From: Wenzhouxiangella sp. XN79A
GTDB taxonomy: Bacteria; Pseudomonadota; Gammaproteobacteria; Xanthomonadales; Wenzhouxiangellaceae
NCBI RefSeq assembly: GCF_012272825.1
Contig: NZ_JAAWWS010000166.1
Coordinates: forward strand, 37,836 to 101,835
DNA length: 64,000 nucleotides
Direction of reading: 5' to 3'
In this document: positions 42,012-51,263 of the stretch, piece after piece
How the letters are laid out: each line of letters begins with the position of its first letter
Numbering within the stretch: position 1 is the first letter of the stretch
The notes under the pieces: generated by a model
What the model saw: only the letters and a program-made list of their open reading frames with translations
What the model was told of the DNA's origin: nothing
Databases searched by the model: none
Translations under genes and position numbers: made by a program

Positions 42012-42781
42012 TCCTGCGCAGCATCACCAGGCATGTCCGCGACCAGAACTGGTTCGCAGTCGGCATAGATTTCCTGATCGTCGTCGTCGGCGTGTTCATC
42101 GGCATCCAGGTGGCGAACTGGAACGAGACCCGCCAGGAAGAAGTGACCGGCTACGCCTACCTGAGTCGAATCCAGGAAGACCTGGCGGTAGACCGGGCCA
42201 TGCTGGAGGAGCGGGGAGCCTTCTGGATGGCCACCAAGAGCTACGGTGAGGCGGCGTTGAGGTACCTCGAAGAGGGCGTGCTAGTTAACGATTCGGAATG
42301 GGACACGGTTCTGGCCTTTTATCATGCAACGCAGGTTTGGGGATTCTTGCTGTATGACTCCACATACCAGGAAATGATCAGCGCCGGCAATCTGGGGCTC
42401 ATTCCCGACCCGGACCTGCGGCGAGCTCTCGGGGACTACTACGCTGCCGGCTTCGACCAGAAGCGATTCGTCTTCCAGATGATCCCCGACTACCGGGACA
42501 CGATTCGCGGCATGACGTCCTGGGCGATCCAGAACTACATCTGGGCCTCGTGTGTGGAGGCGCCGCGCCTGGACGAGTATCGCCTGCTGGACTGCGAATC
42601 GCCGGTTCCGGCGCAGCAGGCGCGGCAGGTTCTCTACCAGCTCGAAGGCCGAGCCGAAGTCGTCGAGCAGCTGCGAAACTGGCTCCGCAATCTGGAACTG
42701 ATGATTGGCTGGCAGGCACAACTCATCGACGCGTCGAACGAACTGGATCGAACAATCGTCGACTCGGTGACTCCGAAGTGA
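42008..42781 (+). CDS. Tandem array membrane protein 3 of 7 (DUF6090-like)
   Basis: A 257-residue paralogue: 'MILRSITRHVRDQNWFAVGI' then 'DFLIVVVGVFIGIQVANWNE'. Its helical domain includes 'YLSRIQEDLAVDRAMLEERG' and a Trp/Tyr-rich middle. Start overlaps the previous stop (ATGA). The next gene starts 40 bases later with its own ribosome site, the only gap in the array. Confidence 0.8.
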   Translation: MILRSITRHVRDQNWFAVGIDFLIVVVGVFIGIQVANWNETRQEEVTGYAYLSRIQEDLAVDRAMLEERGAFWMATKSYGEAALRYLEEGVLVNDSEWDTVLAFYHATQVWGFLLYDSTYQEMISAGNLGLIPDPDLRRALGDYYAAGFDQKRFVFQMIPDYRDTIRGMTSWAIQNYIWASCVEAPRLDEYRLLDCESPVPAQQARQVLYQLEGRAEVVEQLRNWLRNLELMIGWQAQLIDASNELDRTIVDSVTPK

Positions 42782-42821
42782 TCGTCCAATCCACCCGCGC
42801 AGGAGCCTAAGGTGAGCACGA

Positions 42822-43568
42822 ATGCTTCTGCGTAGCGTCATGCGCCACTTCCGCAACCAGGAATGGACCGCGATCGGACTGGACTTGATGATTGTCGTGC
42901 TCGGCGTATTCATCGGCCTGCAGGTTCAGCAATGGGCCGATGGGCAGAGACAAGCACGGATGGAAAACTTCTACACTCAGCGCCTGCATGGCGAAATTGT
43001 CGATCTGCAAGCCACCCGAGCGGAGCTTGTAGAGACGCGCCAGGGATGGTTGGCAGCGCTATCGATGGCGACGTCGGTTCTGTTCGACCCCAAGGGACGG
43101 GAATTGACCGAACTTGAATGCACGAGCATTGCGTTTTCGTACATTGTTTCCAATCCCACCGACGATCTTGCCTCCCTTTTCGAGGTCCAATCTTTCGGTC
43201 AATTCGGCCTGTTCAGCAATCCGCAGATCTCGAGCGCACTGGGCGCATTTCTGCTTACGCGGGCCCGTGCCCGCGATGCCGATTCAGCCGTTCAGCGGAT
43301 AGTGATCAACCTGACGTCCAAGTATCCGGATCTGATCCAACTTCTTTCTACGTCCGACTACTCGAAAGACCCATGGATTCGTCCGAGATACCGTTGCGAC
43401 ACGGAAGGAATGCGGATGTCGCAAGGCTTTCTCAATGACTACGAGATCAATCAATCAGGCTACACGTTCCACGTCATGAACAACGCCAGGGTCGACAACA
43501 GCTTTCTTGAACTGAAGCAGGTGCTCGAAGCTGTTCTGGGCACGGCCACTCCGACGTCGTCGCCATGA
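42822..43568 (+). CDS. Tandem array membrane protein 4 of 7 (DUF6090-like)
   Basis: A 248-residue paralogue and the most diverged at the start: 'MLLRSVMRHFRNQEWTAIGL' then 'DLMIVVLGVFIGLQVQQWAD'. A possible ribosome site AAGGTGA precedes it, so it may be translated independently of gene 3. Its helical domain ('YTQRLHGEIVDLQATRAELV') differs from the others. Its stop overlaps the next ATG (43565-43568). Confidence 0.8.
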   Translation: MLLRSVMRHFRNQEWTAIGLDLMIVVLGVFIGLQVQQWADGQRQARMENFYTQRLHGEIVDLQATRAELVETRQGWLAALSMATSVLFDPKGRELTELECTSIAFSYIVSNPTDDLASLFEVQSFGQFGLFSNPQISSALGAFLLTRARARDADSAVQRIVINLTSKYPDLIQLLSTSDYSKDPWIRPRYRCDTEGMRMSQGFLNDYEINQSGYTFHVMNNARVDNSFLELKQVLEAVLGTATPTSSP

Positions 43569-44317
43569 TCCTGCGCAGCATCACCAGGCACGTCCGCGAC
43601 CAGAACTGGTTCGCCGTCGGGCTCGATTTCGTGATCGTGGTCGTGGGTATCCTTATTGCGTTTCAGATTTCCAATTGGAACGCGGCCCGACAGGACAACT
43701 TGATTTACGCTCAAGCCCGTGTTCGGGTCATCGAAGAGGCCAACGCCAACTTGCAGTTGTCGCGAGACGTAATCACCCGCTTGAGTGAGCAGCAGGAAAT
43801 GGTCCTTGACATCGTCCGCGACTTTGAAACCTGCGGCGCGGACGACGACGCGGCGGAAGGCTTCATGCGCGCGGTACAGCCCTTGAGATTTATTGTGAGC
43901 CTCGAACTGCGCCAGGAAGCCATCAACCAGATGCTTCGATCGGACGCCTTTCTAGACAATATCACTCCTGAGGATCGCGCCCAGCTTTCGCTCTATGCGC
44001 GCCGGATCGACAGGATTGCCAACAATTCGCGCTTCAGTGACGATTTCCAACTGACCCGGAAGCAGGTGCACGACAATCCCATCTTCAAACGCACTCTTGC
44101 CGGAGATTTCTCCAGCGGGCTTCTCCAGCTCGCCCTGACCGTCAGCTATGAAGAGGCATGCCAGGACCATGCGCTGAACCGGTTTCTGTTCGATCGGCTG
44201 GAGAATGCCATCTACATCGTCGGGCTGGCCAGGGCGCTTGAGCAGGCGTCGCGCGAGGTCCTGATCAGCCTGGGCCAAAGCCCGTCAGACGCACCAGAAC
44301 CAGAATATACGCCATGA
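43565..44317 (+). CDS. Tandem array membrane protein 5 of 7 (DUF6090-like)
   Basis: A 250-residue paralogue: 'MILRSITRHVRDQNWFAVGL' then 'DFVIVVVGILIAFQISNWNA'. The first 20 residues are identical to gene 3 except at the last, and the DNA of the two 5' ends is almost the same. The domain beyond residue 45 is unrelated in detail ('EEANANLQLSRDVITRLSEQ'). ATGA coupled on both sides. Confidence 0.8.
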   Translation: MILRSITRHVRDQNWFAVGLDFVIVVVGILIAFQISNWNAARQDNLIYAQARVRVIEEANANLQLSRDVITRLSEQQEMVLDIVRDFETCGADDDAAEGFMRAVQPLRFIVSLELRQEAINQMLRSDAFLDNITPEDRAQLSLYARRIDRIANNSRFSDDFQLTRKQVHDNPIFKRTLAGDFSSGLLQLALTVSYEEACQDHALNRFLFDRLENAIYIVGLARALEQASREVLISLGQSPSDAPEPEYTP

Positions 44318-45078
44318 TCCTCAGACGCATTACCGAACAAGTCCGAACCCAGAACTGGACTGCCGTTGCGCTGGACTTTCTGATCGTGGTGCTCGGCATC
44401 CTGCTGGCCTTGCAGATATCGAACTGGAACGAGGATCGACTGCAACATCATCGTGAAGCGCTTTTGCTGGAGGCTTTGCAGGCAGATTTCCGCGCGATCG
44501 ATCGTTCGCTTCGCCACAGTGTCGCCTACCACGAGCGGTCAATCGAGGGATTGCGCGCCATCGCGGGCGCACTCCAGGCTGGCACCCTCCAGGCCGACCG
44601 ACGCAAGACCTTCGAGGACGGTTTGCGATATGGCTATCTGGATGCTGCGTCCAACACGGCCTCCGGTGTGCTGCTCGAGATTCTCGCCAGCGGCGATTTG
44701 ACCCTCCTGCAAGACCAGGCTTTACGCGCCGCCTTGTCAGACTTCGAAAGCCACCGTGAAGCATCGATTACGGCCGCTTCCGATATTCGTCGGTATGTCG
44801 CGCAATACATGCGCTCATTCACGGCGCATTTCGACTACGACGTCCATGTCGCACATCCCAACCCCGGCGCGGATCCCAGCCAGGTCAGGTCGATCTCTGC
44901 GATCGGCCATTACGACCTCGCTTCGATGCTCGAAGATCGTGAGTTCCGGGAATCGGTCGATGAACTTCATGAACTGCAGACGCTGTGGCTGAATTGGGCC
45001 AATCGCACCCTGGATCGGGTGATCGGTATTCGCCGGCTTCTTGGAGACGGGTCCATAGACGAGACGAAAGCACCATGA
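44314..45078 (+). CDS. Tandem array membrane protein 6 of 7 (DUF6090-like)
   Basis: A 254-residue paralogue: 'MILRRITEQVRTQNWTAVAL' then 'DFLIVVLGILLALQISNWNE'. This copy is closest to the DUF6090 consensus (helix followed by LQxxNWNE). The helical domain includes 'LLLEALQADFRAIDRSLRHS'. ATGA overlap with both neighbours. Confidence 0.8.
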   Translation: MILRRITEQVRTQNWTAVALDFLIVVLGILLALQISNWNEDRLQHHREALLLEALQADFRAIDRSLRHSVAYHERSIEGLRAIAGALQAGTLQADRRKTFEDGLRYGYLDAASNTASGVLLEILASGDLTLLQDQALRAALSDFESHREASITAASDIRRYVAQYMRSFTAHFDYDVHVAHPNPGADPSQVRSISAIGHYDLASMLEDREFRESVDELHELQTLWLNWANRTLDRVIGIRRLLGDGSIDETKAP

Positions 45079-45803
45079 TCCTGCGCAGCATCACCCGCCA
45101 CGTCCGCGAGCAGAACTGGTTCGCGGTCGGGCTCGACTTCCTGATCGTTGTGGTCGGCGTGTTCATCGGGATCCAGGTTGCCAACTGGAATGCCGAGCGC
45201 GCTGATCGGGTCGAGGCCGGTAACGTGCTGGAGCGGCTCGAACAGGAGTTCCAGATGCACCTGGAGCGCACGGATCGGAGTCTGGCCATGCATGAAGCCT
45301 CGCTGGCCGCCGCGGCCCGCCTGATCCACGGCATCAGGGACGGGCGGCTGGAGCAAGACTCGCTCGATCAGGACATCGACGTTGCCACGGGCTTCGCCAC
45401 CCCGCCGGGCCCGTCGACGACTTTCGAAGAGCTCGTCTCCAGCGGCCGCCTGAGGCTGCTTCAGGGCACGGAGTTGAGGTCCGCACTGTTGGGCTACAAC
45501 GACTATGTCTCACTGGTTCGAAGCCACTACGGGGTTTGTACCCAACCCCTGGGCAAAGCCAGGGAAGAGCTGATGCGCGCCCGAACGCTGGTCGTGACGG
45601 GCGTGCCTTCGGGCGGCATCGATCAGGCCTGGACGACCGAGGCCGTCGACCAGAGCGTTCTGCTGGAGAAACCCGAACTGATGGCTGCGCTACAGACCCT
45701 GTACGGAACCCAGGACAACGCGCATGCCGTGTTGCTCGCAAACAGACAGCGTATTCGCGCCATTCTCGACCTGGTAGAGGCCGCTCAGGACGAGCAGCGA
45801 TAA
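45075..45803 (+). CDS. Tandem array membrane protein 7 of 7 (DUF6090-like)
   Basis: A 242-residue paralogue: 'MILRSITRHVREQNWFAVGL' then 'DFLIVVVGVFIGIQVANWNA', and a helical domain starting 'VLERLEQEFQMHLERTDRSL'. The ATG at 45075 overlaps the preceding stop; upstream in-frame codons to 44985 belong to gene 6 in another frame. It is the last of the array, 46 bases before an SDR gene. Confidence 0.8.
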   Translation: MILRSITRHVREQNWFAVGLDFLIVVVGVFIGIQVANWNAERADRVEAGNVLERLEQEFQMHLERTDRSLAMHEASLAAAARLIHGIRDGRLEQDSLDQDIDVATGFATPPGPSTTFEELVSSGRLRLLQGTELRSALLGYNDYVSLVRSHYGVCTQPLGKAREELMRARTLVVTGVPSGGIDQAWTTEAVDQSVLLEKPELMAALQTLYGTQDNAHAVLLANRQRIRAILDLVEAAQDEQR

Positions 45804-45849
45804 GGCTTCGTCACGGATCAACGTCACCCATTCAAGCAGGAGTCTTTCA

Positions 45850-46620
45850 ATGTCGGACATGAGCAACAAGGTGGCCCTGATCACCGGCGCCAGCAGCGGC
45901 ATCGGCCGGGCCACCGCCGAGCTGTTCGCCGAAAAAGGCTCGCGCGTTGCGCTGGCGGCGCGGCGACAGGCCGAACTCGACTCGCTGGTCGCCGATATCG
46001 AAGCCCGGGGCGGCCAGGCAATCGCGATCAAGACCGATGTTTCGGTGTCGGCAGACGTCGAACGAATGGTCTCGCACACCATCGACGCGTTCGGCCGGCT
46101 CGACTACGCCGTGAACAACGCCGGCATCGAGGGCAGGTTTGCCGGCATCACCGAGTTGAGCGAGGCCGACTGGGACCAGGTTCTGGGGATCAACCTCAAG
46201 GGCACGTTCCTGGGCATGCAGCACCAGGCCCGGGCGATGCTGGCCGCCGGCAACGGCGGGGCGATCGTCAACGTCGGCTCGGTCAATTCCTTTCTCGGCT
46301 TCGCCACCGGCGCGGCCTACTGCACATCCAAGCACGGCCTGATCGGCCTGACCACCAGCGTGTCGGCGGAACTGGCCTCGCAGGGTATCCGCGTCAACCT
46401 TGTCTGTCCCGGCATCGTCGACACGCCAATGCATCAGCGCTTACGCCAGGACATCGGCGATGAAGTCTACGACCAGGGGGTACTGCCCAGTGTCCATCTC
46501 GAACGCGCCGGTCAGCCGGAAGAAATCGCTCAGGCCATCGTCTTTCTGTGTTCGGATGAAGCCAGCTACATCACCGGCAGCACATTGACGCCTGACGGTG
46601 GCTTGACGCTGACGGTTTGA
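45850..46620 (+). CDS. Short-chain dehydrogenase/reductase
   Basis: A 256-residue classical SDR: cofactor motif 'VALITGASSGIGRATAELF', 'NNAG', catalytic Ser in 'VNVGSVNSFLGF' and Tyr/Lys in 'AAYCTSKHGLIGL'. It has no close array signature. It is followed within 45 bases by the SMP-30-like gene. Substrate unknown. Confidence 0.92.
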   Translation: MSDMSNKVALITGASSGIGRATAELFAEKGSRVALAARRQAELDSLVADIEARGGQAIAIKTDVSVSADVERMVSHTIDAFGRLDYAVNNAGIEGRFAGITELSEADWDQVLGINLKGTFLGMQHQARAMLAAGNGGAIVNVGSVNSFLGFATGAAYCTSKHGLIGLTTSVSAELASQGIRVNLVCPGIVDTPMHQRLRQDIGDEVYDQGVLPSVHLERAGQPEEIAQAIVFLCSDEASYITGSTLTPDGGLTLTV

Positions 46621-46664
46621 TGCCCAAGGCGAAATTACCACCCCGAACCACAAGGATCACCACC

Positions 46665-47723
46665 ATGAACCGAACCTGTCTTGCTCTATTTGCCCTTGCA
46701 GTGGCGTTTACCGTTCAGGCTGATACTGGCGAGTTATCGCAATCCTACGAACAGGTCGCGCTGTTCCCGGCCGATCGCTCCCTGGTGCGGCCCGAAGACG
46801 GCGTCATGCTGACCGACGGCACGCTGCTGATCGCCGACCAGGCCCATGGCCTGGTGGCGCTGGATCCGACAGGTGCGAAGCGGCCGTTCGGCGATTTTGC
46901 GGCAGCCGGCTACGTGCACGAGCCGCCCGAGCGCAGCGCCGGACCGAACGGGGTGGCGATGGAACCGGACGGCATCCACGCGCTGGTGGCCGATATCCTG
47001 ACCGGGGCCATCTACCGCATCAATACCGAGACCGAGCAAGTGGTTCGAATCCATCAGCACGAATTCGGCGCCAACTCGGCCCGGCGCGACAGCAGCGGCG
47101 CGGTCTGGTTCAGCCAGTCGACGCGCAATCGCGCCGGGCCCGATTCCGAAGCGCGGATGTTCGCCGCGGTCGATGAGGGCCCGCTCGACGGCGCGCTGTT
47201 CCGGCTGCCGCCGCCAGCCGACGGCAGCACCGAATCGGTGGCCGAGCTCAAGCTGTCCGGCCTGACCTTCGGCAACGGGGTGGCGATCGACGAGGCGCGC
47301 GGCCAGATCTACGTCGCCGAGACCATGGCCGACCGGATCGTCGGCTACCGGATGTCGTTGGCCGACGGCAGCCTGTCCGAAGGCCGCGTGGTGGCCGAGC
47401 TTCCGAGCCCGGACAACATCGAACTCGACGAGGCCGGGCGTCTATGGGTTGCCTCGCCGATCGCCAACGCGCTGCTGGTCGTCGATCCCGACTCCGGCGC
47501 CTGGTCGACGGCGTTCTATCCGGAAACCGCCGAACACCGGCAAGTCATGATCGAGTGGCAGCGCCGCGGTCAGACCGGCGAGTCACGCCTGGCGGTCATG
47601 GGTCCGGACATGTGGGCGCCGCTGCCGGGGCTGTTCACCGGATTGATCCTGACCCACGAGGGTGGGCCGATCTACCTGACCGGTCTCGGCGATACGCTGG
47701 TGAAACTGGAGGCCTCCGAGTGA
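46665..47723 (+). CDS. Exported SMP-30/gluconolactonase-like protein
   Basis: A 352-residue protein with a signal peptide (about 1-19) and a six-bladed SMP-30/gluconolactonase propeller: 'RPEDGVMLTDGTLLIADQAH', 'SAGPNGVAMEPDGIHALVAD', 'FGNGVAIDEARGQIYVAETM' and 'PSPDNIELDEAGRLWVASPI'. Asn and Asp residues in the blade ends are the likely metal ligands. ATG 46665 follows AAGGATC by about 7 bases. Its stop overlaps the next start (GTGA). Confidence 0.87.
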   Translation: MNRTCLALFALAVAFTVQADTGELSQSYEQVALFPADRSLVRPEDGVMLTDGTLLIADQAHGLVALDPTGAKRPFGDFAAAGYVHEPPERSAGPNGVAMEPDGIHALVADILTGAIYRINTETEQVVRIHQHEFGANSARRDSSGAVWFSQSTRNRAGPDSEARMFAAVDEGPLDGALFRLPPPADGSTESVAELKLSGLTFGNGVAIDEARGQIYVAETMADRIVGYRMSLADGSLSEGRVVAELPSPDNIELDEAGRLWVASPIANALLVVDPDSGAWSTAFYPETAEHRQVMIEWQRRGQTGESRLAVMGPDMWAPLPGLFTGLILTHEGGPIYLTGLGDTLVKLEASE

Positions 47724-48688
47724 CCGATCTGACCGAATATCTCGATTACTCGAGCGCGCCCGATCAGCTCACCGGCGGCGTGCGCCGCATCCCGATTTCG
47801 ACGGCCAAAGGCGAGTTCTCGGTCTGGGTCAAGCGCACCGGCAACAATCCGACGATTCGGATGTTGCTGCTGCACGGCGGCCCGGGAGCAACGCACGAAC
47901 TCTATGAATGCTTCGACGGCTACCTGCCGGCCGAAGGCATCGAGTACATCTACTACGACCAGCTCGACTCCTACTACAGCGATCAGCCGAACGACCCGGA
48001 TCTGTGGACCATCGAGCATTTCGTCGACGAGGTGGACCAGGTCCGCCGGGCGCTGGGGCTGAACAAGGACAACTTCTTTCTCTACGGCCAGTCCTGGGGC
48101 GGCATGCTGGCGATCGAATATGCGCTGGCGCACCAGCAGCACCTCAAGGGCCTGATCATCTCCAACATGGTCTCCGACGTGCAGGACTACAACCGCTACG
48201 CACGCGAGGTGCTCGGCCCGCAGATGGATCCGGCCGTATTTGCCGAGATCCAGCAGTTCGAAGCCGATGAAGACTACGACAACCCGCGCTACGAAGAACT
48301 GCTGATGCAGCACCACTACACCGAGCACGTGCTGCGCATGCCCCTGGACGAGTGGCCGGATTCCATCATGCGCACGTTCAAGCATCTCAACAAGGGCCTC
48401 TATGTGCACATGCAAGGGCATAGTGAGTTCGGGATGACGCCCAACGCCACCCTGGGCCGCTGGAACCGTTCGGCCGACCTGCCAGGAATCCGGGTCCCGA
48501 CGCTGACCATCGGTGCGGCTCACGACACCATGGATCCGAAACACATGGAATGGATGGCCGGCCAGGTGCAGCAGGGTCGTTACCTGCACTGCCCCAACGG
48601 CAGCCATCTGTCGCAATACGACGATCCGCAGCACTTCTTCCCGGGCCTCGTGCGGTTCCTTCGAGAGGTCGACGATGGAGAGTTCTGA
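47720..48688 (+). CDS. Proline iminopeptidase-like alpha/beta hydrolase (S33)
   Basis: A 322-residue alpha/beta hydrolase. The oxyanion motif 'LLLHGGPGATHELYECFDGY' and the nucleophile elbow 'FFLYGQSWGGMLAIEYAL' are those of proline iminopeptidases. The acid is probably in 'TIGAAHDTMDPKHMEW' and the His in 'CPNGSHLSQYDDP'. The start is GTG at 47720 overlapping the SMP-30 stop. Cytoplasmic; releases N-terminal Pro or hydrolyses a small amide/ester. Confidence 0.88.
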   Translation: MTDLTEYLDYSSAPDQLTGGVRRIPISTAKGEFSVWVKRTGNNPTIRMLLLHGGPGATHELYECFDGYLPAEGIEYIYYDQLDSYYSDQPNDPDLWTIEHFVDEVDQVRRALGLNKDNFFLYGQSWGGMLAIEYALAHQQHLKGLIISNMVSDVQDYNRYAREVLGPQMDPAVFAEIQQFEADEDYDNPRYEELLMQHHYTEHVLRMPLDEWPDSIMRTFKHLNKGLYVHMQGHSEFGMTPNATLGRWNRSADLPGIRVPTLTIGAAHDTMDPKHMEWMAGQVQQGRYLHCPNGSHLSQYDDPQHFFPGLVRFLREVDDGEF

Positions 48689-49100
48689 TGCCTCTGGTTG
48701 CTTTTCGACCGAACGGTTCGCAAGGCCGAGGAGTGCGGTCTACGGCGTCTTTCTGGCCAGCGTCGCATTGCTCGCGGCCTGCACGACGGCGCCCCGGCTC
48801 CCGGATCCGCTCGAGGCCGGCTGGGAGGGTGCATCCGTCTGCGAGACGCTGCACGACGATGCGGAGCACCGCATCCTGCGCTGCACGTTCCCGCCTGGGG
48901 TCGGCCACGAACGGCATTACCACGATCGCCACTTCGGCTACACGCTCGCCGGCGCGCGCATGCGCATCACCGATGCAAACGGCGTCCGCGAAATGGACGT
49001 TCCGACGGACAGCGGTTTTGCCAGCGATGGCATCGAGTGGCACGAGGTCATCAACGTCGGCGACACCACCGGCGTGTTCCTGATCATCGAGCCGAAGTGA
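48675..49100 (+). CDS. Cupin-domain lipoprotein
   Basis: A 141-residue protein. After a membrane segment (about 20-32) ending in a lipobox ('SVALLAACTT'), a cupin barrel follows with 'CTFPPGVGHERHYHDRHFGY' and 'SDGIEWHEVINVGD', which supply His ligands for a metal. It overlaps the hydrolase gene by 14 bases. It is probably anchored in the outer membrane or inner membrane facing the periplasm. Reaction unknown. Confidence 0.78.
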   Translation: MESSDASGCFSTERFARPRSAVYGVFLASVALLAACTTAPRLPDPLEAGWEGASVCETLHDDAEHRILRCTFPPGVGHERHYHDRHFGYTLAGARMRITDANGVREMDVPTDSGFASDGIEWHEVINVGDTTGVFLIIEPK

Positions 49101-49117
49101 ATCCAGGAGTAGCCGTC

Positions 49118-49629
49118 ATGGATCTTGAACTTGCCGGAAAGGTTGCGCTGGTCACGGGCGCAAGCCGCGGTATCGGGCGAGCGATTGCCGAAGGGTTGGC
49201 CGCCGAAGATGCGCGGCTGGTCGAGGCCGTACTGCCGATGATGCGCGAGCAGCGACAGGGCTCGATCCTGCTCGTATCCTCGGTCTCGGCGATCGAGGCC
49301 GCACCCATGGAGGACTTCGGCTACACCGCGGCCAAGGCGGCGTTGAACGCCTTGACCACGAAGCTGGCCGTGGTCGAGGGCCGGCACGGCATTCGAGCGA
49401 ACACCCTGCTTCCCCGGCTCGACCGAGTTTCCCGGCGGCGGCTGGGAGACGATGCGCGAGCATCAGCCGGACATCTACGAAATGGTTCGCCAGAGCGTAC
49501 CGGCCGGACGGCTGGTGTACCCCGCAGGAGATCGCCGATGCGGCGGTGTGGCTGGTCTCGCCGCGGGCCGGCTGGGTCAATGGCGCGTCTCTGGTCGTGG
49601 ATGGCGGTCAGTCGAAGGCGATCCGCTGA
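49118..49629 (+). pseudogene. Decayed SDR gene
   Basis: The start 'MDLELAGKVALVTGASRGIG' is a normal SDR N-terminus, with a good AGGAG upstream. After about residue 28 the sequence jumps to 'LVEAVLPMMREQRQGSILLV', skipping about 80 residues that SDRs have. The frame then breaks twice: near 49410 it moves into the frame reading 'PGSTEFPGGGWETMREHQPD', and near 49520 into one reading 'IADAAVWLVSPRAGWVNGAS', which ends at 49629. Together these three changes make it non-functional. The catalytic 'GYTAAKAALNALTTKL' is still seen. Confidence 0.85.
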
Positions 49630-49763
49630 GCCTGCCAGGGCGCCGGCAGAAGGCATCGGACCGGACGACGAGCATGCCGATGCGGCTCGGAACGCCGGAA
49701 CGACCCGGCCAGCCGGCGCGCGCGCGTCGCCGTCGCGGTGGCCTCGTTCGTCTTCGAGCGAGG

Positions 49764-50150
49764 TCAGCGTCTTCGGCGGCTCAGCACGCCGCGCAGGATC
49801 TCGAGCAGCGACAGCTTCGACAGTTCGGTGAATTCCCCGGCATCCAGGAATGCGCCTTCGCAGCCGATGCAGACTTCGTAGCGGATCCCGGGCTTGTGGC
49901 GGTCGGCGACGTGCCTGGTCGGCTTGCCGCAGCGGGGGCAGTCGATTTCGGTCACGGCGTTCATCGACTGCCCGCGCTCGGCTTCGCCGACGTCGATCGC
50001 TTCGGCCACCTCGTCCTGGGCCAGCCAGTCCAGCTCGCCGGCGTCGAACCAGATGCCCTCGCAGCCGGTGCAGCGGTCGACCTCGACGCCGTCGACGACG
50101 ACCGATTCCATCGCGGACCGGCACTTCGGACACGCCAGCGCGGCGGTCAT
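49764..50150 (-). CDS. Double zinc-ribbon (zf-TFIIB type) protein
   Basis: A 128-residue protein with two zf-TFIIB zinc ribbons. The first is 'CPKCRSAMESVVVDG' with 'DRCTGCEGIWFDAGELD'; the second is 'CPRCGKPTRHVAD' with 'VCIGCEGAFLDAGEF'. Each has two Cys pairs for one zinc. The ATG at 50150 is inside a longer open frame; only the part from 50150 is homologous. Family members are small and of unknown function. Confidence 0.85.
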   Translation of the reverse strand: MTAALACPKCRSAMESVVVDGVEVDRCTGCEGIWFDAGELDWLAQDEVAEAIDVGEAERGQSMNAVTEIDCPRCGKPTRHVADRHKPGIRYEVCIGCEGAFLDAGEFTELSKLSLLEILRGVLSRRRR

Positions 50151-50539
50151 GAAACCACCGGAGGGCGAACGATGGGGTACGAGCGGTCCTGCACGCGATC
50201 TTCCGAATGGGCAACGGCGGCCGGCGGGGTGCGGACTCCGCCGCCGGATGCACAGAGTACGGGAATCCGGCGCTCGCGTGGGTGCCGGTCGGCCGGCGGA
50301 GTCTTTGCGGGGTCGCCCGGTGTGGCTTCGGCGAGCGTGGTTCGGTGAATCCAGATCAGCGAGTCGAAACGCGACGGGTGCCCGCAAAGGCCCGTCCCAA
50401 CCGGGTTTCGCCGGAGAAGCCGCATCTCCAGCGCGATGGAACTCGGTCGTAGCGACGGCTACCGTCACTCGCCACGGCGCACACGATCCGCGGCTTCTCC
50501 GACGGAAACGCGCTCCGCACAGGCGTGTTCAGAGGTTCC
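50151..50539. other. Intergenic region
   Basis: 389 bases between two leftward genes. No gene with a ribosome site or recognisable product is seen on either strand. Confidence 0.4.
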
Positions 50540-51163
50540 CTAGAACAGCAGCACCAGCAGCCGATACAGCAGGTAGAACCCCAGCGTTGCGGCGACCGCC
50601 GGTTTCAGTCGGCCGGGTGCCGCATAGGCGTAGCTGGCGGCGAACACGGCGATGTAGACGAAGACCATGGCCGCGCCGCGGAACCAGCTCTGGATCGCCA
50701 CGTCGAGGATGTCGAGGCCGATGGCGACGAGCAGGAGCAGGGTCGGCAGCAGCAGCGCCGCACCGATCTTCTCGAGATAGAGGTCCGCCGAACCGGTCCC
50801 GCCCGATCGGGCCGCCTGCAACGGCAGCGCGAAGACGAGGCCGGCGATCGGGATGGCCATGACCAGCGTGGCCTTGATGCCTTCGACGAGGCTTCCGAAC
50901 CGGAACTCGAAGCCGGCGTAGCCGAAGGTCCGGGCCACGACGGCGGCGAGAAAGAACACCACGAAGAACGCCGCGAGGTCGATCAGCGCACTGCTGCGAT
51001 CGCCGCGCCGCTCGGCCTCGAAGAACGCATCGGGCCGGGTCAGCACCTCGGCGAGGTGGCTGGAGTAGCCGCTGTCGGTCCCGGGTCGTGGGTCGGCATC
51101 GGCGCGGGGCTCGGCTCCCGTGTCCTGCGGGTCGGGCGCGCTGCCGGGTTCGTGCTCGGGCAT
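50540..51163 (-). CDS. Yip1-like membrane protein
   Basis: A 207-residue protein: an acidic, Pro-rich, disordered N-terminus (about 1-35) followed by 'VLTRPDAFFEAERRGDRSSA', typical of Yip1-domain proteins, and five hydrophobic helices. Only the part from ATG 51163 is meaningful, supported by GAGGTGACC immediately upstream. A Yip1/DUF1282-type assignment is likely. Bacterial Yip1 proteins have no defined role. Confidence 0.7.
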   Translation of the reverse strand: MPEHEPGSAPDPQDTGAEPRADADPRPGTDSGYSSHLAEVLTRPDAFFEAERRGDRSSALIDLAAFFVVFFLAAVVARTFGYAGFEFRFGSLVEGIKATLVMAIPIAGLVFALPLQAARSGGTGSADLYLEKIGAALLLPTLLLLVAIGLDILDVAIQSWFRGAAMVFVYIAVFAASYAYAAPGRLKPAVAATLGFYLLYRLLVLLF

Positions 51164-51263
51164 GGTCACCTCGCGGGTTCGCGGATCGTTGGACTGGATA
51201 CGCGTTCCGGCCGTCCGACGCGCCATCCTCGCCGGAACCCGGCCGCTGCCGGGCGGGCCGTGG

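Noticed and set aside
40522..45803. Array as phage or toxin-immunity genes
   Set aside because: No toxin, phage or secretion gene is nearby, and the shared anchor-helix layout fits DUF6090-like proteins better.
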